Part shown: one piece after another, positions 38,387-47,730 of the stretch | How positions within the stretch are numbered: the first letter of the stretch is position 1 | Layout of the letters: each line of letters opens with the position of its first letter | From: Betaproteobacteria bacterium | GTDB lineage: Bacteria > Pseudomonadota > Gammaproteobacteria > Burkholderiales > Usitatibacteraceae | NCBI GenBank assembly: GCA_016708825.1 | Contig: JADJEZ010000002.1 | Location: 124,001 to 188,000, forward strand | Reading direction: 5' to 3' | DNA: 64,000 nt | Made by a program: the position numbers and the translations under genes | Notes under the pieces: model-generated | What the model saw: the letters and a program-made list of their open reading frames with translations, nothing else | Database searches by the model: none | What the model was told of the DNA's origin: nothing

Positions 38387-39538
38387 ATGGCCGCGCGCAG
38401 CCCCTCCCGCCGCAAGCCCGTGCCCCTGCAGCCCGCCCTCGACGAACACCTCAAGGCCGCCGCCCTCGACGTGGCCGACGACGGCATCGTGATCTCGGAC
38501 GCGTCCGACCCCGGAGCGCCCATCGTCTACGTGAGCCCGTCCTTCGAGCGGCTCGTCGGCTATCCCGCGGCGGAGATCCTCGGCACCAACTGCCGCATGG
38601 TGCAGGGGCCGGGGACCGACCACGAGACCGTGCGCCGGATCGCGATCGCGCTGCAGGCGGGCAAGGTGTTCCAGGGCGAGATCCTCAACTACCGCAAGGA
38701 CGGCACGCCTTTCTGGAACTTCCTGCGCATCGCGCCGATTCGCGACGCCTCGGGCAAGGTTACCCACCACGTCGGGACGCAGACCGACGTGACCGAGCTG
38801 CACCTCGCCCGCGAGCGCGAAAAGGACCTCGAGAGCACCCTCGCCCACGCCTCGCGCGTGCGCACCGTGGCGGCGCTCGGCGCCTCCATCGCCCACGAGG
38901 TGAACCAGCCGCTCGCGGCCATCGTCTCCAACGCCGAGGCGGCGCTGCGTTTCCTCGATGCGGGCGAAACCGGCGAGGTGCGCGAGGCGCTCCAGGCCAT
39001 TGCGGGCGACGGACGCCGCGCCGGCGAAATCGTCCTGCGCGCCCACCGCCTCGTGCGCAAGCAGCCCGCGCAGGCCGAGCAGGTCGATCCGGCGCAGGTG
39101 GCGGCCGAGGTGCTCGCCTTCACGCGCACGCGGCTGCGGCATGCCGGCGTGAAGACCGTGCTCGAAGCCGACGAGACGGCCCCGAAGGTCGTGGGCGATG
39201 CGATCCAGCTCTACCAGGCCCTCCTCAACCTGGTCGTGAACGCGATCGAGGCCATGGAGTCGCAGCCGCAGGACCTCGAGCGGGTCCTGCGCGTGACGGT
39301 CGCCCGCGCCGGGAAGGACGCCGTCCTGCAAGTGGCCGACACCGGCCCGGGCGCCGACGACGAGCTGATCGCGCGCATGTTCCAGACCTTCCACACCACC
39401 AAGGCCCGCGGCACGGGCCTGGGGCTCCTCGTCACGCGCTCCCTCGTCGAGGCGCACGACGGCAGCCTGGAGGTCGCGCGCAACGAGGGCCGCGGCCTCA
39501 CCTTCACGATCCACCTTCCGGGAGGACTGCCGAAATGA
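38387..39538 (+). CDS. LOV-domain (blue-light) histidine kinase
   Basis: A soluble 383-residue kinase. Residues about 25-135 form a PAS domain of the LOV class: GTNCRMVQG with the FMN-adduct Cys69, then NYRKDGTPFWNFL and VGTQTDVTE, the residues that contact FMN. A coiled linker leads to the H-box (IAHEVNQPLAAI, His near 168), N-box NLVVNAIEAM and G-boxes DTGPGADDE and GTGLGLLVTRSLVEAHDG of a FixL/TodS-type kinase. It has no membrane segments. Its stop overlaps the response-regulator start (ATGA), so they are a pair. Light sensing is predicted from conserved chemistry, not shown. Confidence 0.88.
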   Translation: MAARSPSRRKPVPLQPALDEHLKAAALDVADDGIVISDASDPGAPIVYVSPSFERLVGYPAAEILGTNCRMVQGPGTDHETVRRIAIALQAGKVFQGEILNYRKDGTPFWNFLRIAPIRDASGKVTHHVGTQTDVTELHLAREREKDLESTLAHASRVRTVAALGASIAHEVNQPLAAIVSNAEAALRFLDAGETGEVREALQAIAGDGRRAGEIVLRAHRLVRKQPAQAEQVDPAQVAAEVLAFTRTRLRHAGVKTVLEADETAPKVVGDAIQLYQALLNLVVNAIEAMESQPQDLERVLRVTVARAGKDAVLQVADTGPGADDELIARMFQTFHTTKARGTGLGLLVTRSLVEAHDGSLEVARNEGRGLTFTIHLPGGLPK

Positions 39539-40188
39539 TCGCCGCCGAGGGCGTGAGCCTCTTCATCGTCGATGACGACCCGTCCGTGCGCACCTCGCTC
39601 ACCAGGCTCCTGCGCGCCGAAGGAGCGCAGCCGCGGGCCTTCGCCACGGCGGAGGAATTCCTCGAGCACCTTCCGGCCATCACCGGGCCGTCGTGCGCGC
39701 TGCTCGACATCGGCCTGCCCGGCAAGAGCGGCCTCGAGCTGCACGCCCGCCTGCAGGCCCTGCGCCCGGAGATCGCGGTGGTGTTCCTCACCGGGCACGG
39801 CGACGTGCCCGGAGCGGTCGCCTCCATGAAACGCGGCGCCGTGGACTTCCTGCTCAAACCCGTCGAGGCCGCGACCCTGATCGCGGCCCTCACGCGGGCC
39901 ATCGATCGGGCCCGGGCGGCATCCGGCGAGAAGAGCGTCAAGCGCGACATCGCGCTGCGCTACGGCGAACTCACGCCGCGCGAGCGCGAAGTGCTCACCC
40001 ACGTGATCGCGGGCAAGCGCAACAAGGTGATCGCCGCCGAGATCGGCACGACGGAGAAGACCGTCAAGGTCCACCGTGGCCGCATCCTGGAGAAGATGCA
40101 GGTGCGCTCCGTCGCCGAGCTGGTCCGCGCCGCCGACAAGCTCGGCATCAAGCCCACGCCCTCCCCGCCACGCGCAACCTCGCCATGA
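39535..40188 (+). CDS. FixJ/LuxR-type response regulator
   Basis: A 217-residue regulator. The receiver domain has the acidic pocket (IVDDDPS, residues 13-15), the phospho-acceptor Asp58 in LLDIGLPG, the Thr in FLTGHGDVP and the Lys in FLLKPVEA. A LuxR-type helix-turn-helix follows (LTPREREVLTHVIAGKRNKVIAAEIGTTEKTVKVHRGRILEKM, about 145-190). It is translationally coupled to the LOV kinase and surely its partner. Targets are unknown; the HD-GYP gene starts within its last codons. Confidence 0.92.
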   Translation: MIAAEGVSLFIVDDDPSVRTSLTRLLRAEGAQPRAFATAEEFLEHLPAITGPSCALLDIGLPGKSGLELHARLQALRPEIAVVFLTGHGDVPGAVASMKRGAVDFLLKPVEAATLIAALTRAIDRARAASGEKSVKRDIALRYGELTPREREVLTHVIAGKRNKVIAAEIGTTEKTVKVHRGRILEKMQVRSVAELVRAADKLGIKPTPSPPRATSP

Positions 40189-41318
40189 CCGGACCGGCCC
40201 ACGAGGACGCGCTGCAGGCGCTGAACGCCGACGGGCCGCTGCGCGCGCGGATCCGCGAGATCCACTGGGCCGTGAAGAGCTTCCTGCCCTTCGTCGAGCG
40301 CATCGCCGTCGCGGTCTACGACCCGAAGACCACGCTCCTCAAGTCGTACGTCCACTCGAGCGACGGCGAGGACCCCCTGCTCCACTACCAGGTGCCGATC
40401 GACGAAGTGCCCTCGCTCAAGAAGCTCCTGGACGAGGGCCACCCGCGCGTCATCCAGAACATGCTCACTTTCGAGGAGGCCCGCAGCGACCACGCCCGGC
40501 GCCTGGGCCGGGCGGGCTATGCCGCGAGCTACACGATGCCGGTGTTCTCGAACGGCGTCTTCCTGGGATTCGTCTTCTTCAATTCCCGCGAGCCGGGGGT
40601 GTTCACCGAGACCGCCCTCGCGCAGCTCGACATCTTCGGGCACCTGGTATCGCTCCTGGTGATCCAGGAACTCACGGCCGTGCGCACGCTCTCGGCCGCG
40701 CTCGAAAGCGCCCGGCACATGGTGAACGCCCGCGACGCCGAGACCGGCAGCCACCTGGACCGGATGTCGCGCTATGCCCGGCTTATCGCCCGCGCGCTCG
40801 CCGACCGGCACGCGCTGGACGACGAGCGGATCGAGCGCATCCAGGCCTACGCGCCGCTGCACGACATCGGCAAGATCGGCATCCCCGATGCGATCCTCCT
40901 CAAGCCCGGCGGCCTCACGCCCGACGAGATGGACGTGATGCGCTCCCACAGCAACCGCGGCCAGGCGATCATCGACGATCTCCTGACCAACTTCGGCCTG
41001 GAGACGCTCTCCGACACGGAGCTGGTGCGCAGCATCGCGCTGCACCACCACGAGCGCGTGGACGGCACGGGCTATCCGCACGGCCTCGCGGGCGATGCGA
41101 TCCCGCTCGAGGCGCGCATCGTCGCGACGGCGGACGTCTTCGACGCCCTCACCAGCAAGCGCCCCTACAAGGAGGCCTACGGCAACGACGTGGCCTTCGT
41201 CATGCTCGAGCAGCTCTCCGGGACGCACCTGGACGCCGAGTGCGTCAAGGCCCTCGTCGACAGCCGGGACGAGGTGGAGCGCATCCAGGCCCAGTTCCAC
41301 GAGGACCGGATCGGCTGA
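40185..41318 (+). CDS. GAF/HD-GYP cyclic-di-GMP phosphodiesterase
   Basis: A 377-residue cytosolic protein. The N-terminal 165 residues look like a GAF-type sensor. The HD-GYP domain (about 175-360) has a complete set of motifs: ETGSHLDRMSRYA, HDIGKIGIPDAIL, MRSHSNRG and HHHERVDGTGYPHGL. This class hydrolyses c-di-GMP. It overlaps the response regulator by four bases, so light input from the LOV kinase may be tied to c-di-GMP turnover in one three-gene operon. Confidence 0.9.
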   Translation: MTGPAHEDALQALNADGPLRARIREIHWAVKSFLPFVERIAVAVYDPKTTLLKSYVHSSDGEDPLLHYQVPIDEVPSLKKLLDEGHPRVIQNMLTFEEARSDHARRLGRAGYAASYTMPVFSNGVFLGFVFFNSREPGVFTETALAQLDIFGHLVSLLVIQELTAVRTLSAALESARHMVNARDAETGSHLDRMSRYARLIARALADRHALDDERIERIQAYAPLHDIGKIGIPDAILLKPGGLTPDEMDVMRSHSNRGQAIIDDLLTNFGLETLSDTELVRSIALHHHERVDGTGYPHGLAGDAIPLEARIVATADVFDALTSKRPYKEAYGNDVAFVMLEQLSGTHLDAECVKALVDSRDEVERIQAQFHEDRIG

Positions 41319-42613
41319 TCAGTCCGCGGCCTGCCGGAGCAGCGATTCCATCGCGCCGGCCATCGCCCGCGCGGCCTCCGGGGCGAGGCGGCCTTCGTCG
41401 TGCACCACGTTGAGCGCGAGCCGCCCGTTCCAGGTGCTCGCCGCCACGAAGAGCGGCTGGTGCGCCATCGGGCAGAGCGCGAAGGAGATCTCCTCCACTT
41501 GCACGCCGCCCGCCTGCGCAAGCGGCGCCACGCGGCCGACGTTGCTCAGCACGAGTGCCGTCGGCATGCGCCGCATCGCGGCCGCGAACCCGGCCATGCC
41601 CTCGGCCGTCGCGGGGATGCTCTCGGCGGGAGGCGCGAGATGGTAGAAGAGATGCCCGCAGCCCCGCGCGACCTGGCGGCGCAGGTCGTCGGTGAGAAAT
41701 TTCGCGAGCGCCCCGAGTCGCCGGGACCGGACACCGCCCGGATCGACGAGAGCAGCGTCACGCAGAATCCCGGCGTCCCGTCGTCGAGTGGTTGCGCGAG
41801 GCTCCCGCGCAGGTCCACGGGACTGGTGAGCATGAGCGCAGGCGCATCGCCCTCGCCGAAGCGATCCCGCGCCGCGAGGAGTTCTGCCGCGCCGATGAGG
41901 CCGTGGACGCTCGCGCCCTCGCGCCGCGCGCGGCGAACCAGTCCCTCCACGACGGGGGCCTCCAGGCGCACGGCGACGATGCCCGGCCGGGGAGCCCCGC
42001 CCTCGCGTTCGAAACCCGGGAAGGGCGCCGGGCGCAGCGGCTCGCGGCGCAACTCGTCCTTCCAGGCCCTGGCGAGGGCCTCGCCCGCGGCGCCGGAGAG
42101 CGCCTCGGGAACGAGCGCCATCAGGGATGGTTGCGGCGAAATCGGCGCGGCGCGGGCTGCGCCACCGCTCGCCTCCTGCACCAGTTCCGCCACCAGGCGG
42201 AACCCCGTGCGGCCGTCGCCGATCGCATGGTGGAAGACGACCGCGAACGCCCAGTGGCCGGCGGGGCGCTCGAACCAATGGACGCGCAGCAGGGGGGCTT
42301 CGCCGAGACCGAAGGGCTGTGCGAGGCGCGCGGCGAGCGTGGCGTGCCAGTCGTCGCCGCCGGGCTCGCGGGAAAACCCGGCACGCGCATCGGGGCGCGG
42401 CACGAAGGCGAGCCGACCGGCCGTGTCCGCCTCGATCGCCACACCGAGCGCCGGGTGGGACCTGCAGGCGCGATCGAGCGCCGCCGCGAGACCCGAAGCC
42501 TCGAGCGGGCCGGTGCCCTCGGCCAGCACGGCGAAGTTCATCGAGGAGCAGCGGTCGAGAAACCAGAAGAAGGACTCGGCGCGGTCCAGGGGGCGGGCGA
42601 GAAAGGATTGCAT
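41319..42613 (-). pseudogene. Condensation-domain-like acyltransferase (WES/PapA type), frameshifted
   Basis: The start MQSFLARPLDRAESFFWFLD at 42613 leads into an acyltransferase of the HHxxxDG superfamily (active-site HHAIGDGRTGF near residue 130). The frame breaks near 41717; the C-terminal half (LGALAKFLTDDLRR to LLRQAAD) is in another frame. Adding one base there restores a 432-codon gene, so this probably is a base-calling error. Relatives include alcohol acetyltransferases, phthiocerol acyltransferases and wax-ester synthase-like proteins. Donor and acceptor cannot be told from sequence. It is convergent with the HD-GYP gene, ending right after it. Confidence 0.7.
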
Positions 42614-42764
42614 GGGCTGGGGGAAGGATACGGTCCCCCAGTCTGCCCCCGGGCGACCCGCCCGGGGCTGACCCTTCGCATATTCCGCGACGGGTACTCC
42701 CAATGGGGGGTTTGAAGGCGAAGGCCCGTCCGCTACCATCGCGCTTATGGAAGGTGCATCGCAC

Positions 42765-43073
42765 ATGCCGCTTCTGGATGCGGAAGGCTACCTTGTCGAC
42801 CCGCGGGAATGGACGGAGGAATTCGCCGTCATCCTCGCGCGCCGCGAGGGCATCGAGCTGGGCCCGGACCACTGGGACGCCATCCGCTTCATGCGCCGCT
42901 ACTGGGAGGAGCACCAGCTCACCCCCGACGCGCGCTTCGTGATCTGGCACCTGAAGGAGCGGCTCGGCCCCGACTCCCGCAACCGGCTCTTCGAACTCTT
43001 CCCCTACGGCTACCCCGGGCAGGCCTGCAAGATCGCGGGCATGAAGCGCCCGCGCGCCTGGAGCACGGGCTAG
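42765..43073 (+). CDS. TusE/DsrC-family protein with an unusual cysteine pattern
   Basis: A 102-residue DsrC/TusE-like protein: GYLVDPREWTEEFAVILARREGI, LGPDHWDAIRFMRRYWEEH, LFELFPYGYPGQACKIAGM. ATG 42765 is chosen because GGAAGG lies about ten bases upstream; ATG 42747 has no ribosome site. DsrC proteins carry two C-terminal cysteines and TusE only the penultimate one. Here the inner cysteine (QACKIAG) is present and the last is lost: the tail reads RPRAWSTG, with Trp at the place of the terminal cysteine. It therefore cannot be a standard TusE or DsrC; a regulatory or alternative sulfur-carrier role is possible. Confidence 0.82.
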   Translation: MPLLDAEGYLVDPREWTEEFAVILARREGIELGPDHWDAIRFMRRYWEEHQLTPDARFVIWHLKERLGPDSRNRLFELFPYGYPGQACKIAGMKRPRAWSTG

Positions 43074-43138
43074 CGTCGATCGCGGGCGCCAGGCGAGCGG
43101 GGCACCCGAACCGGGTTCGCGTGCCCTTTGCCGCGGCC

Positions 43139-43372
43139 TCAGCCCTTGAGGCAGCTCGACATGAAGGCGCGGCGCTCGTCGCCCTTGAGCGCCTTCTCCT
43201 TCGCCTTCACGTTGCACAGCTTCATCTTGTCCTGCTGGGACGTCGGCGCAGTCGCGGCGGGCTTCGCTTCCCGGGGCGGCGCCTTGGGCGTGCCCTCGGC
43301 GGCGAAGGCGGGCGATGCGGAAAGGAGCGCGGCCACGGCACATGCGACGCACTGGCGCAAACGGATCTTCAT
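43139..43372 (-). CDS. PsiF-like small exported protein
   Basis: A 77-residue protein with a signal peptide (MKIRLRQCVACAVAALLSASPAFA), a Pro/Ala-rich linker and one PsiF repeat (KMKLCNVKAKEKALKGDERRAFMSSCLKG). E. coli PsiF has two such repeats and is induced by phosphate starvation; its function is unknown. The two cysteines of the repeat could pair in the periplasm. ATG 43372 is preceded by GAGGTG. Longer upstream frames exist but would hide the signal peptide. Confidence 0.82.
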   Translation of the reverse strand: MKIRLRQCVACAVAALLSASPAFAAEGTPKAPPREAKPAATAPTSQQDKMKLCNVKAKEKALKGDERRAFMSSCLKG

Positions 43373-43519
43373 GTTCACCTCTCTGGTTGGGTCGGTCGTT
43401 GAAGGGGAAGGCGCCATTGGCGCGCTCCGGTCATCCAGCGACCCCATGAGACCCGCTGCCCGCAGGCCGCGCGAGCCGAAATCGCGGCCCGCGCGCGCGG
43501 CATTCCTCCTTGCGCGGCG

Positions 43520-44787
43520 CTACTTGAGCTTCGTGATGCCCAGCATGTTCATCACGTACTTCTCGTAGAACGGCTCGGAGGTGCCCTTCTTCATCTTGCG
43601 GATGAAGTACTTCTCGAAGGCGACCTTGGCGAGGTGCACCCACTTGCCCTCGGAGAACCAGTTCACGTTGCGCGGCGGGATCTGCGGCAGCGCCACGAAC
43701 GCGATGCCGGTGTCGCCCATGTCCGCGAGGCAGATGGCGTTCCACGTCGCCTTCCCGGCGGGCGCCTTGCCGTCGAGTTCCGCGCGGATGTTGTGCGCCG
43801 TCGCCGTGACCATCGACTCGATCATGAAGCCCGTCTTCGGCGCGCCGGTCGGAATCGGCATGGCTTCCACGGGCGGGATGGCCACGCACACGCCCACCGC
43901 GTAGATGTTCGGGTACTTCGGGTTGCGCTGGTTCGCGTCGATCAGGATGAACCCGCGCGGGTTGGCAAGCCTTCTATCCCGAACACCGCGTCGATGCCCT
44001 TGAAGGCCGGCAGCATCATCGAGTAGCGGAAGGGCAGCGCGTGCTCCTTCTTCGGCTTGCCCTCCTCGTCGTGCTCGGTCACGTGCATCGTGCCGGCCTC
44101 GATGCGCGTCACCTTGGCATTGCAGATCCACTTGATGTGCTTGTCGCGCATCGCCGACTCGAGCATCGACTTCGAGTCCCCCACGCCGCCCAGCCCCAGG
44201 TGCCCGATGTAGGGCTCGGAAGTGACGAAGGTCATCGGCACGCGGTCGCGGAGCTTGCGGCGGCGCAGGTCCGTCTCCATGATGAACGCGAACTCGTAGG
44301 CGGGCCCGAAGCACGAGGCGCCCTGCACCGCGCCCACCACGATCGGGCCGGGCTCCTTCACGAACGCGTCCCAGGCGAGTGCGGCGCGCTCCGCATGGTC
44401 GACGTGGCAGACCGACTGCGTGTGACCTTCGGGGCCGAAGCCCTCGATCTCGTCGAACGCGAGTTTCGGGCCCGTGGCAATCACCAGGTAGTCGTAGTCG
44501 AGCACTGCGCCGTCGCCCAGCTCCACCTGGTTCTTCTCGGGGTGCACGCGCTTCGCGCCCGAGCCGTTGAAGGCGATCCCCTTCTTGCCCAGGTACGTTG
44601 CCGCCGGAAACTCGATCTCCTCGCGCTTGCGCCAGCGAACCGCGACCCACGGATTGGACGGCACGAAGTGGAAGTTCGGTCCGCTGCCCACGACCGTCAG
44701 GCGGTCGCCCTGCCGGAGCTGCTCCTGCATCTCGTAGGCCATGGGCATCCCGCCCAGGCCGGCGCCGATGATGACGATGTGTGCCAT
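43520..44787 (-). pseudogene. Sulfide:quinone-reductase-like FAD oxidoreductase, frameshifted
   Basis: The N-terminal part (44787 to about 43970) has the FAD dinucleotide fold VIIGAGLGGMPMAYE and the redox-type cysteine region VQGASCFGPAYE. The C-terminal part, in another frame, continues ANPRGFILID, YAVGVCVAIPPVEAMPIPTGAPKTGFMIESM and ends NMLGITKLK. Restoring one base near 43970 (GGCTTGCC to GGCCTTGCC) gives one 423-codon gene. The family oxidises sulfide at the membrane and reduces quinone; the C-terminal half has the amphipathic tail of membrane-bound SQRs. With the exported rhodanese upstream it suggests sulfide handling. Activity is inferred. Confidence 0.75.
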
Positions 44788-44980
44788 GGTCTTCCCTCCT
44801 GTCGGATTTCGCCGGACGGCCGGGGACGGGGATGCCGCAGAGGCGGCGCCCGGACATTGCCGTGGCGGCGGACGCCCGCCGCGCGGGCGCCCTCTGGAAT
44901 CACTCTAAGGCGCCTCGTGCCGGGTGCCCGTGACCTGAGTCAACTCCGCCCCGGAATCAGGCGCGCCGCAGACGCCCATG

Positions 44981-45005
44981 AAAAAGGGGCTCGAGGGCCC
45001 CCTTG
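44981..45005 (-). terminator. Rho-independent terminator after the rhodanese gene
   Basis: On the minus strand a G/C stem (AAGGGGGCC ... GCCCCTT) closes with a short loop and is followed by five T residues. It sits about 20 bases beyond the stop of the rhodanese gene, so the flavoprotein gene further downstream is probably a separate transcript. Confidence 0.7.
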
Positions 45006-45023
45006 CGCCGGTGGCGGACGAGC

Positions 45024-45959
45024 TCAGTTGAGCTTCACCTTCGACTCGATCGCGTCGCCCTTGAGCATGGTGTATTCCACCATCGATCCGTCGTACATCT
45101 TCGCCTTCTTGTTGCCGAGGATCTCGCTGGAGACGAACCAGCCGACGGACGCCCAGTGGCCGGTGTTGCAGAAGTTGATCTGCTCGCCGCTGGTCGGCAC
45201 GTTGGCGACCTTGTGGAGCTGCTCGAGCTGCGCCTTGCTGCGGAACTCGCCGCCGCCGTTGACGGTGGTCCACTGGTTCGGCAGGTTCTTGGCACCCGCG
45301 ATGGTGCCGCTCATGGTGGACTTCGGGTGGCGGTTGATGCCCACGTACTGGTCCTCGGGGCGGTTGTCCACCAGCACGACGCCGGCCGCGCGGGCCTTCT
45401 TCACGTCATCCATGGTGACGAGCATTTCCTTGCGCACGTTCATCTTGAAGGTCTTCGGCGCGGCCTTGACGATGCCCTGCTGCAGCGGGTTCTTTTCGTT
45501 GTTCGTGTAGGTGGACATCCCGCCGTTCAGGATCGACACCTTGTCGTGCCCGAGCACCTTGAAGGTCCAGTAGACGCGCGTGGCCTGGCCGACGTCGAGG
45601 GCGTCGTTGCCCTGCGGCACGAGGACCACGTGGGTGTCGTTGTCGATGCCGAGCTTGGTTCCGATCATCGCGGCGAGCGGCTCGAGGTTGTCCGGCAGCA
45701 TCGCAGGGACCTTGTCGGCGCGTTCCTTGCGCCAGCCGTCCTTGCCGTAGTTGGTGTTGATCGCGCCCGGGATGTGGGCTTCCAGGAAGTCCTTCGAGGG
45801 CTGCAGGTCCACGAAGACGATGCCGGGCTTGTTCAGGTTCGCCACGGCCCAGGCCGCGTCCACGAGGGGATCGGCGGCCAGCGCGCCGCGCGCGAAGCCC
45901 AGCAGCAGTATCAGTCCGATGGCCAGATGCGTGGCCGGTCGAGAGAACCAGGTTTTCAT
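45024..45959 (-). CDS. Exported two-domain rhodanese-type sulfurtransferase
   Basis: A 311-residue periplasmic protein with a signal peptide (THLAIGLILLLGFARGALA). Two rhodanese folds follow. The first (about 35-150; VFVDLQPSKDFLEAHIPGAI) lacks a cysteine in its loop. The second carries the active-site cysteine in INFCNTGHWASVGWFV, a loop longer than in classic thiosulfate sulfurtransferases. It could move sulfane sulfur made by the nearby SQR-like enzyme. ATG 45959 is preceded by AAGGAG. It is followed by a clear terminator. Confidence 0.85.
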   Translation of the reverse strand: MKTWFSRPATHLAIGLILLLGFARGALAADPLVDAAWAVANLNKPGIVFVDLQPSKDFLEAHIPGAINTNYGKDGWRKERADKVPAMLPDNLEPLAAMIGTKLGIDNDTHVVLVPQGNDALDVGQATRVYWTFKVLGHDKVSILNGGMSTYTNNEKNPLQQGIVKAAPKTFKMNVRKEMLVTMDDVKKARAAGVVLVDNRPEDQYVGINRHPKSTMSGTIAGAKNLPNQWTTVNGGGEFRSKAQLEQLHKVANVPTSGEQINFCNTGHWASVGWFVSSEILGNKKAKMYDGSMVEYTMLKGDAIESKVKLN

Positions 45960-46143
45960 GCGCTTCTCCTTGGGGCTGTTGACGTTGGGGTGAAGTCCAG
46001 CTCGTCTCCCGGAAAGCGAGGACGGCGCCGACTGTCTGGCGCCCATACTATAAGCTCCCGAACGCGGGGAAATGAGGACGATCAAACCCGCGGCCGATAC
46101 CCCCCTGGCCGTGGGCCCTAGGGCCTACCCGCCCGGCGCGCCA

Positions 46144-47574
46144 TCACTCCTTGACCTGCTGCGCCCACAGCAGCGCGTCGATGTGCAGGCCGTTCACCTG
46201 CCCCGCCTGCAGGCCGACGGATTCGGACAACGCCTCCATTCCCGCCCCGTCGGACTGCTCGCAGGCGATGGCCAGCTCCAGGTAGGGGGCGTACTTTCCG
46301 GCGCGGTTCAGCAGCGCTTCCTGCACCGCGGCGGGCAGGCTCACCTGCTGCAGCACCGCCTCCATGGGCGTGTCCATCAGCACGTCCAGCAGCGAGAACA
46401 CACCCGTCACGAAGAGTTCGTCGCGCTCCTCGGGCGGCAGGCGTTCCCGGCCGGCGAGTTCGGCGAGGCGGGCGCGCACGAGCGCGTTTTCCAGGAGGGC
46501 AAGATCGAGCTCACGCGTCTCGCCGCTGGTGAAGAGAAGGAGCGTGAGCCACCGGTAGAGCTTCAGCCGCCCCAGCACCATCAGCGCCTGCTCCAGTGTG
46601 CCGACCTTGTGCGTGAGACCCACGCCGGGGGAATTGGCGTAGCGCAACAGCTTGAAGGACAGCGCGGGCGCCTGCTTGAAAAGGGCCGCGAGCTCGGTCA
46701 CCTCGGCGAAGCCCCGCACCTTGTTCAGCAGCTCCAGGACCTTGATCCGGCCCGCGTCCATCCGCGGCGCATCCCACTTCTCCCGGTGGGTGATGAAGGG
46801 CCCCTGGAAATGGGAGAAAGGCAGCTTCGCGCAGACCCCGAATTCCTCCAGGGTGCGCAGGTTGGTCGCGAGGAACCGGATCTTCGGCGCGAGCCTCGCC
46901 GCGAGCCGCATCTGGTCGGCGATGCCGGGAATGCTGCTGCCGCCGATATCGAGCGAGAGGAAATCCGCGAGCTCCACGCAGGGCGGCATTCCCGGGCGGT
47001 CGATGTCCACGCCTTGCAGGCCCACCTGGTAGCCAAGCGACTTCAGGCGGGCGAGCCCGTCGCGAAGCGCCTGCGCGTCCGTGGCGAACTGCGGGTCCTG
47101 GCCGATCACGTAGACGATGCCCGCGGGCGGAAGGACCTCGACCAGGGGCTTGTCCAGCGAACTGGCCGCGAGGGCAACGAACGCGAGCCGGTGCTCGAGC
47201 AGCCGCTGGACGTCCATGGACTGGAGGTTTCGCACCAGCACCTCGTCGTACAGGCGCTGGATATGCGCGCTCGAGGCGCGCACGCGGCGGTTGACCTCGG
47301 AGCGCAGGCTGAACCCGTACCCCGACACCCGCTGGTCCCTGCCGAGGACCGCTTCCCGGCACACCATGGTCTTGCGCTCGCCAACCGCGTCCCGGTCGGT
47401 GCGTTCGACCGGCTTGCCTGCGCAAGCCCCATCGACGTGGATCGCCAGGGGGGCCACGGCGTTCAGCCGCGCGAAGGCCTCGTTGCCCCGGGAAGAAGCC
47501 ACGACGCCGCGCCCCGCCTCCTCGAGCGGCGGGGCTTTCCTGCCCGAAAACATCCCGACCAGTCGATCCAGCAT
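46144..47574 (-). CDS. EAL-like/HDOD domain signalling protein (YuxH type)
   Basis: A 476-residue cytosolic protein. The N-terminal 270 residues resemble an EAL fold but lack a readable EAL signature and most metal-binding acids, so it is probably not a phosphodiesterase. The C-terminal HDOD domain (about 275-470) is clear (ELAALFKQAPALSFKLLRYANSPGVG, ALMVLGRLKLYRWLTLLLF). This pairing is the YuxH/CdgJ class, which affects motility in some bacteria. ATG 47574 was chosen over 47655 because it has a better-placed GGTGGG and gives the family's usual start (MLDRLVGMFSGRK). Confidence 0.8.
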   Translation of the reverse strand: MLDRLVGMFSGRKAPPLEEAGRGVVASSRGNEAFARLNAVAPLAIHVDGACAGKPVERTDRDAVGERKTMVCREAVLGRDQRVSGYGFSLRSEVNRRVRASSAHIQRLYDEVLVRNLQSMDVQRLLEHRLAFVALAASSLDKPLVEVLPPAGIVYVIGQDPQFATDAQALRDGLARLKSLGYQVGLQGVDIDRPGMPPCVELADFLSLDIGGSSIPGIADQMRLAARLAPKIRFLATNLRTLEEFGVCAKLPFSHFQGPFITHREKWDAPRMDAGRIKVLELLNKVRGFAEVTELAALFKQAPALSFKLLRYANSPGVGLTHKVGTLEQALMVLGRLKLYRWLTLLLFTSGETRELDLALLENALVRARLAELAGRERLPPEERDELFVTGVFSLLDVLMDTPMEAVLQQVSLPAAVQEALLNRAGKYAPYLELAIACEQSDGAGMEALSESVGLQAGQVNGLHIDALLWAQQVKE

Positions 47575-47730
47575 CGCGGGGAATCCCACCAGGACGTTGG
47601 CGCGGAAGTGCGCAACGAAGCGCCGCCGTCGGATCTGCGCGGGACGGCGCTCCACGCATGGCCTATCGGCAGCGCGGTGGAATTCCTGAGGCTTGTCTTC
47701 CCGGGCGGGCCGGGCGGGGCCGCGCGGCGC

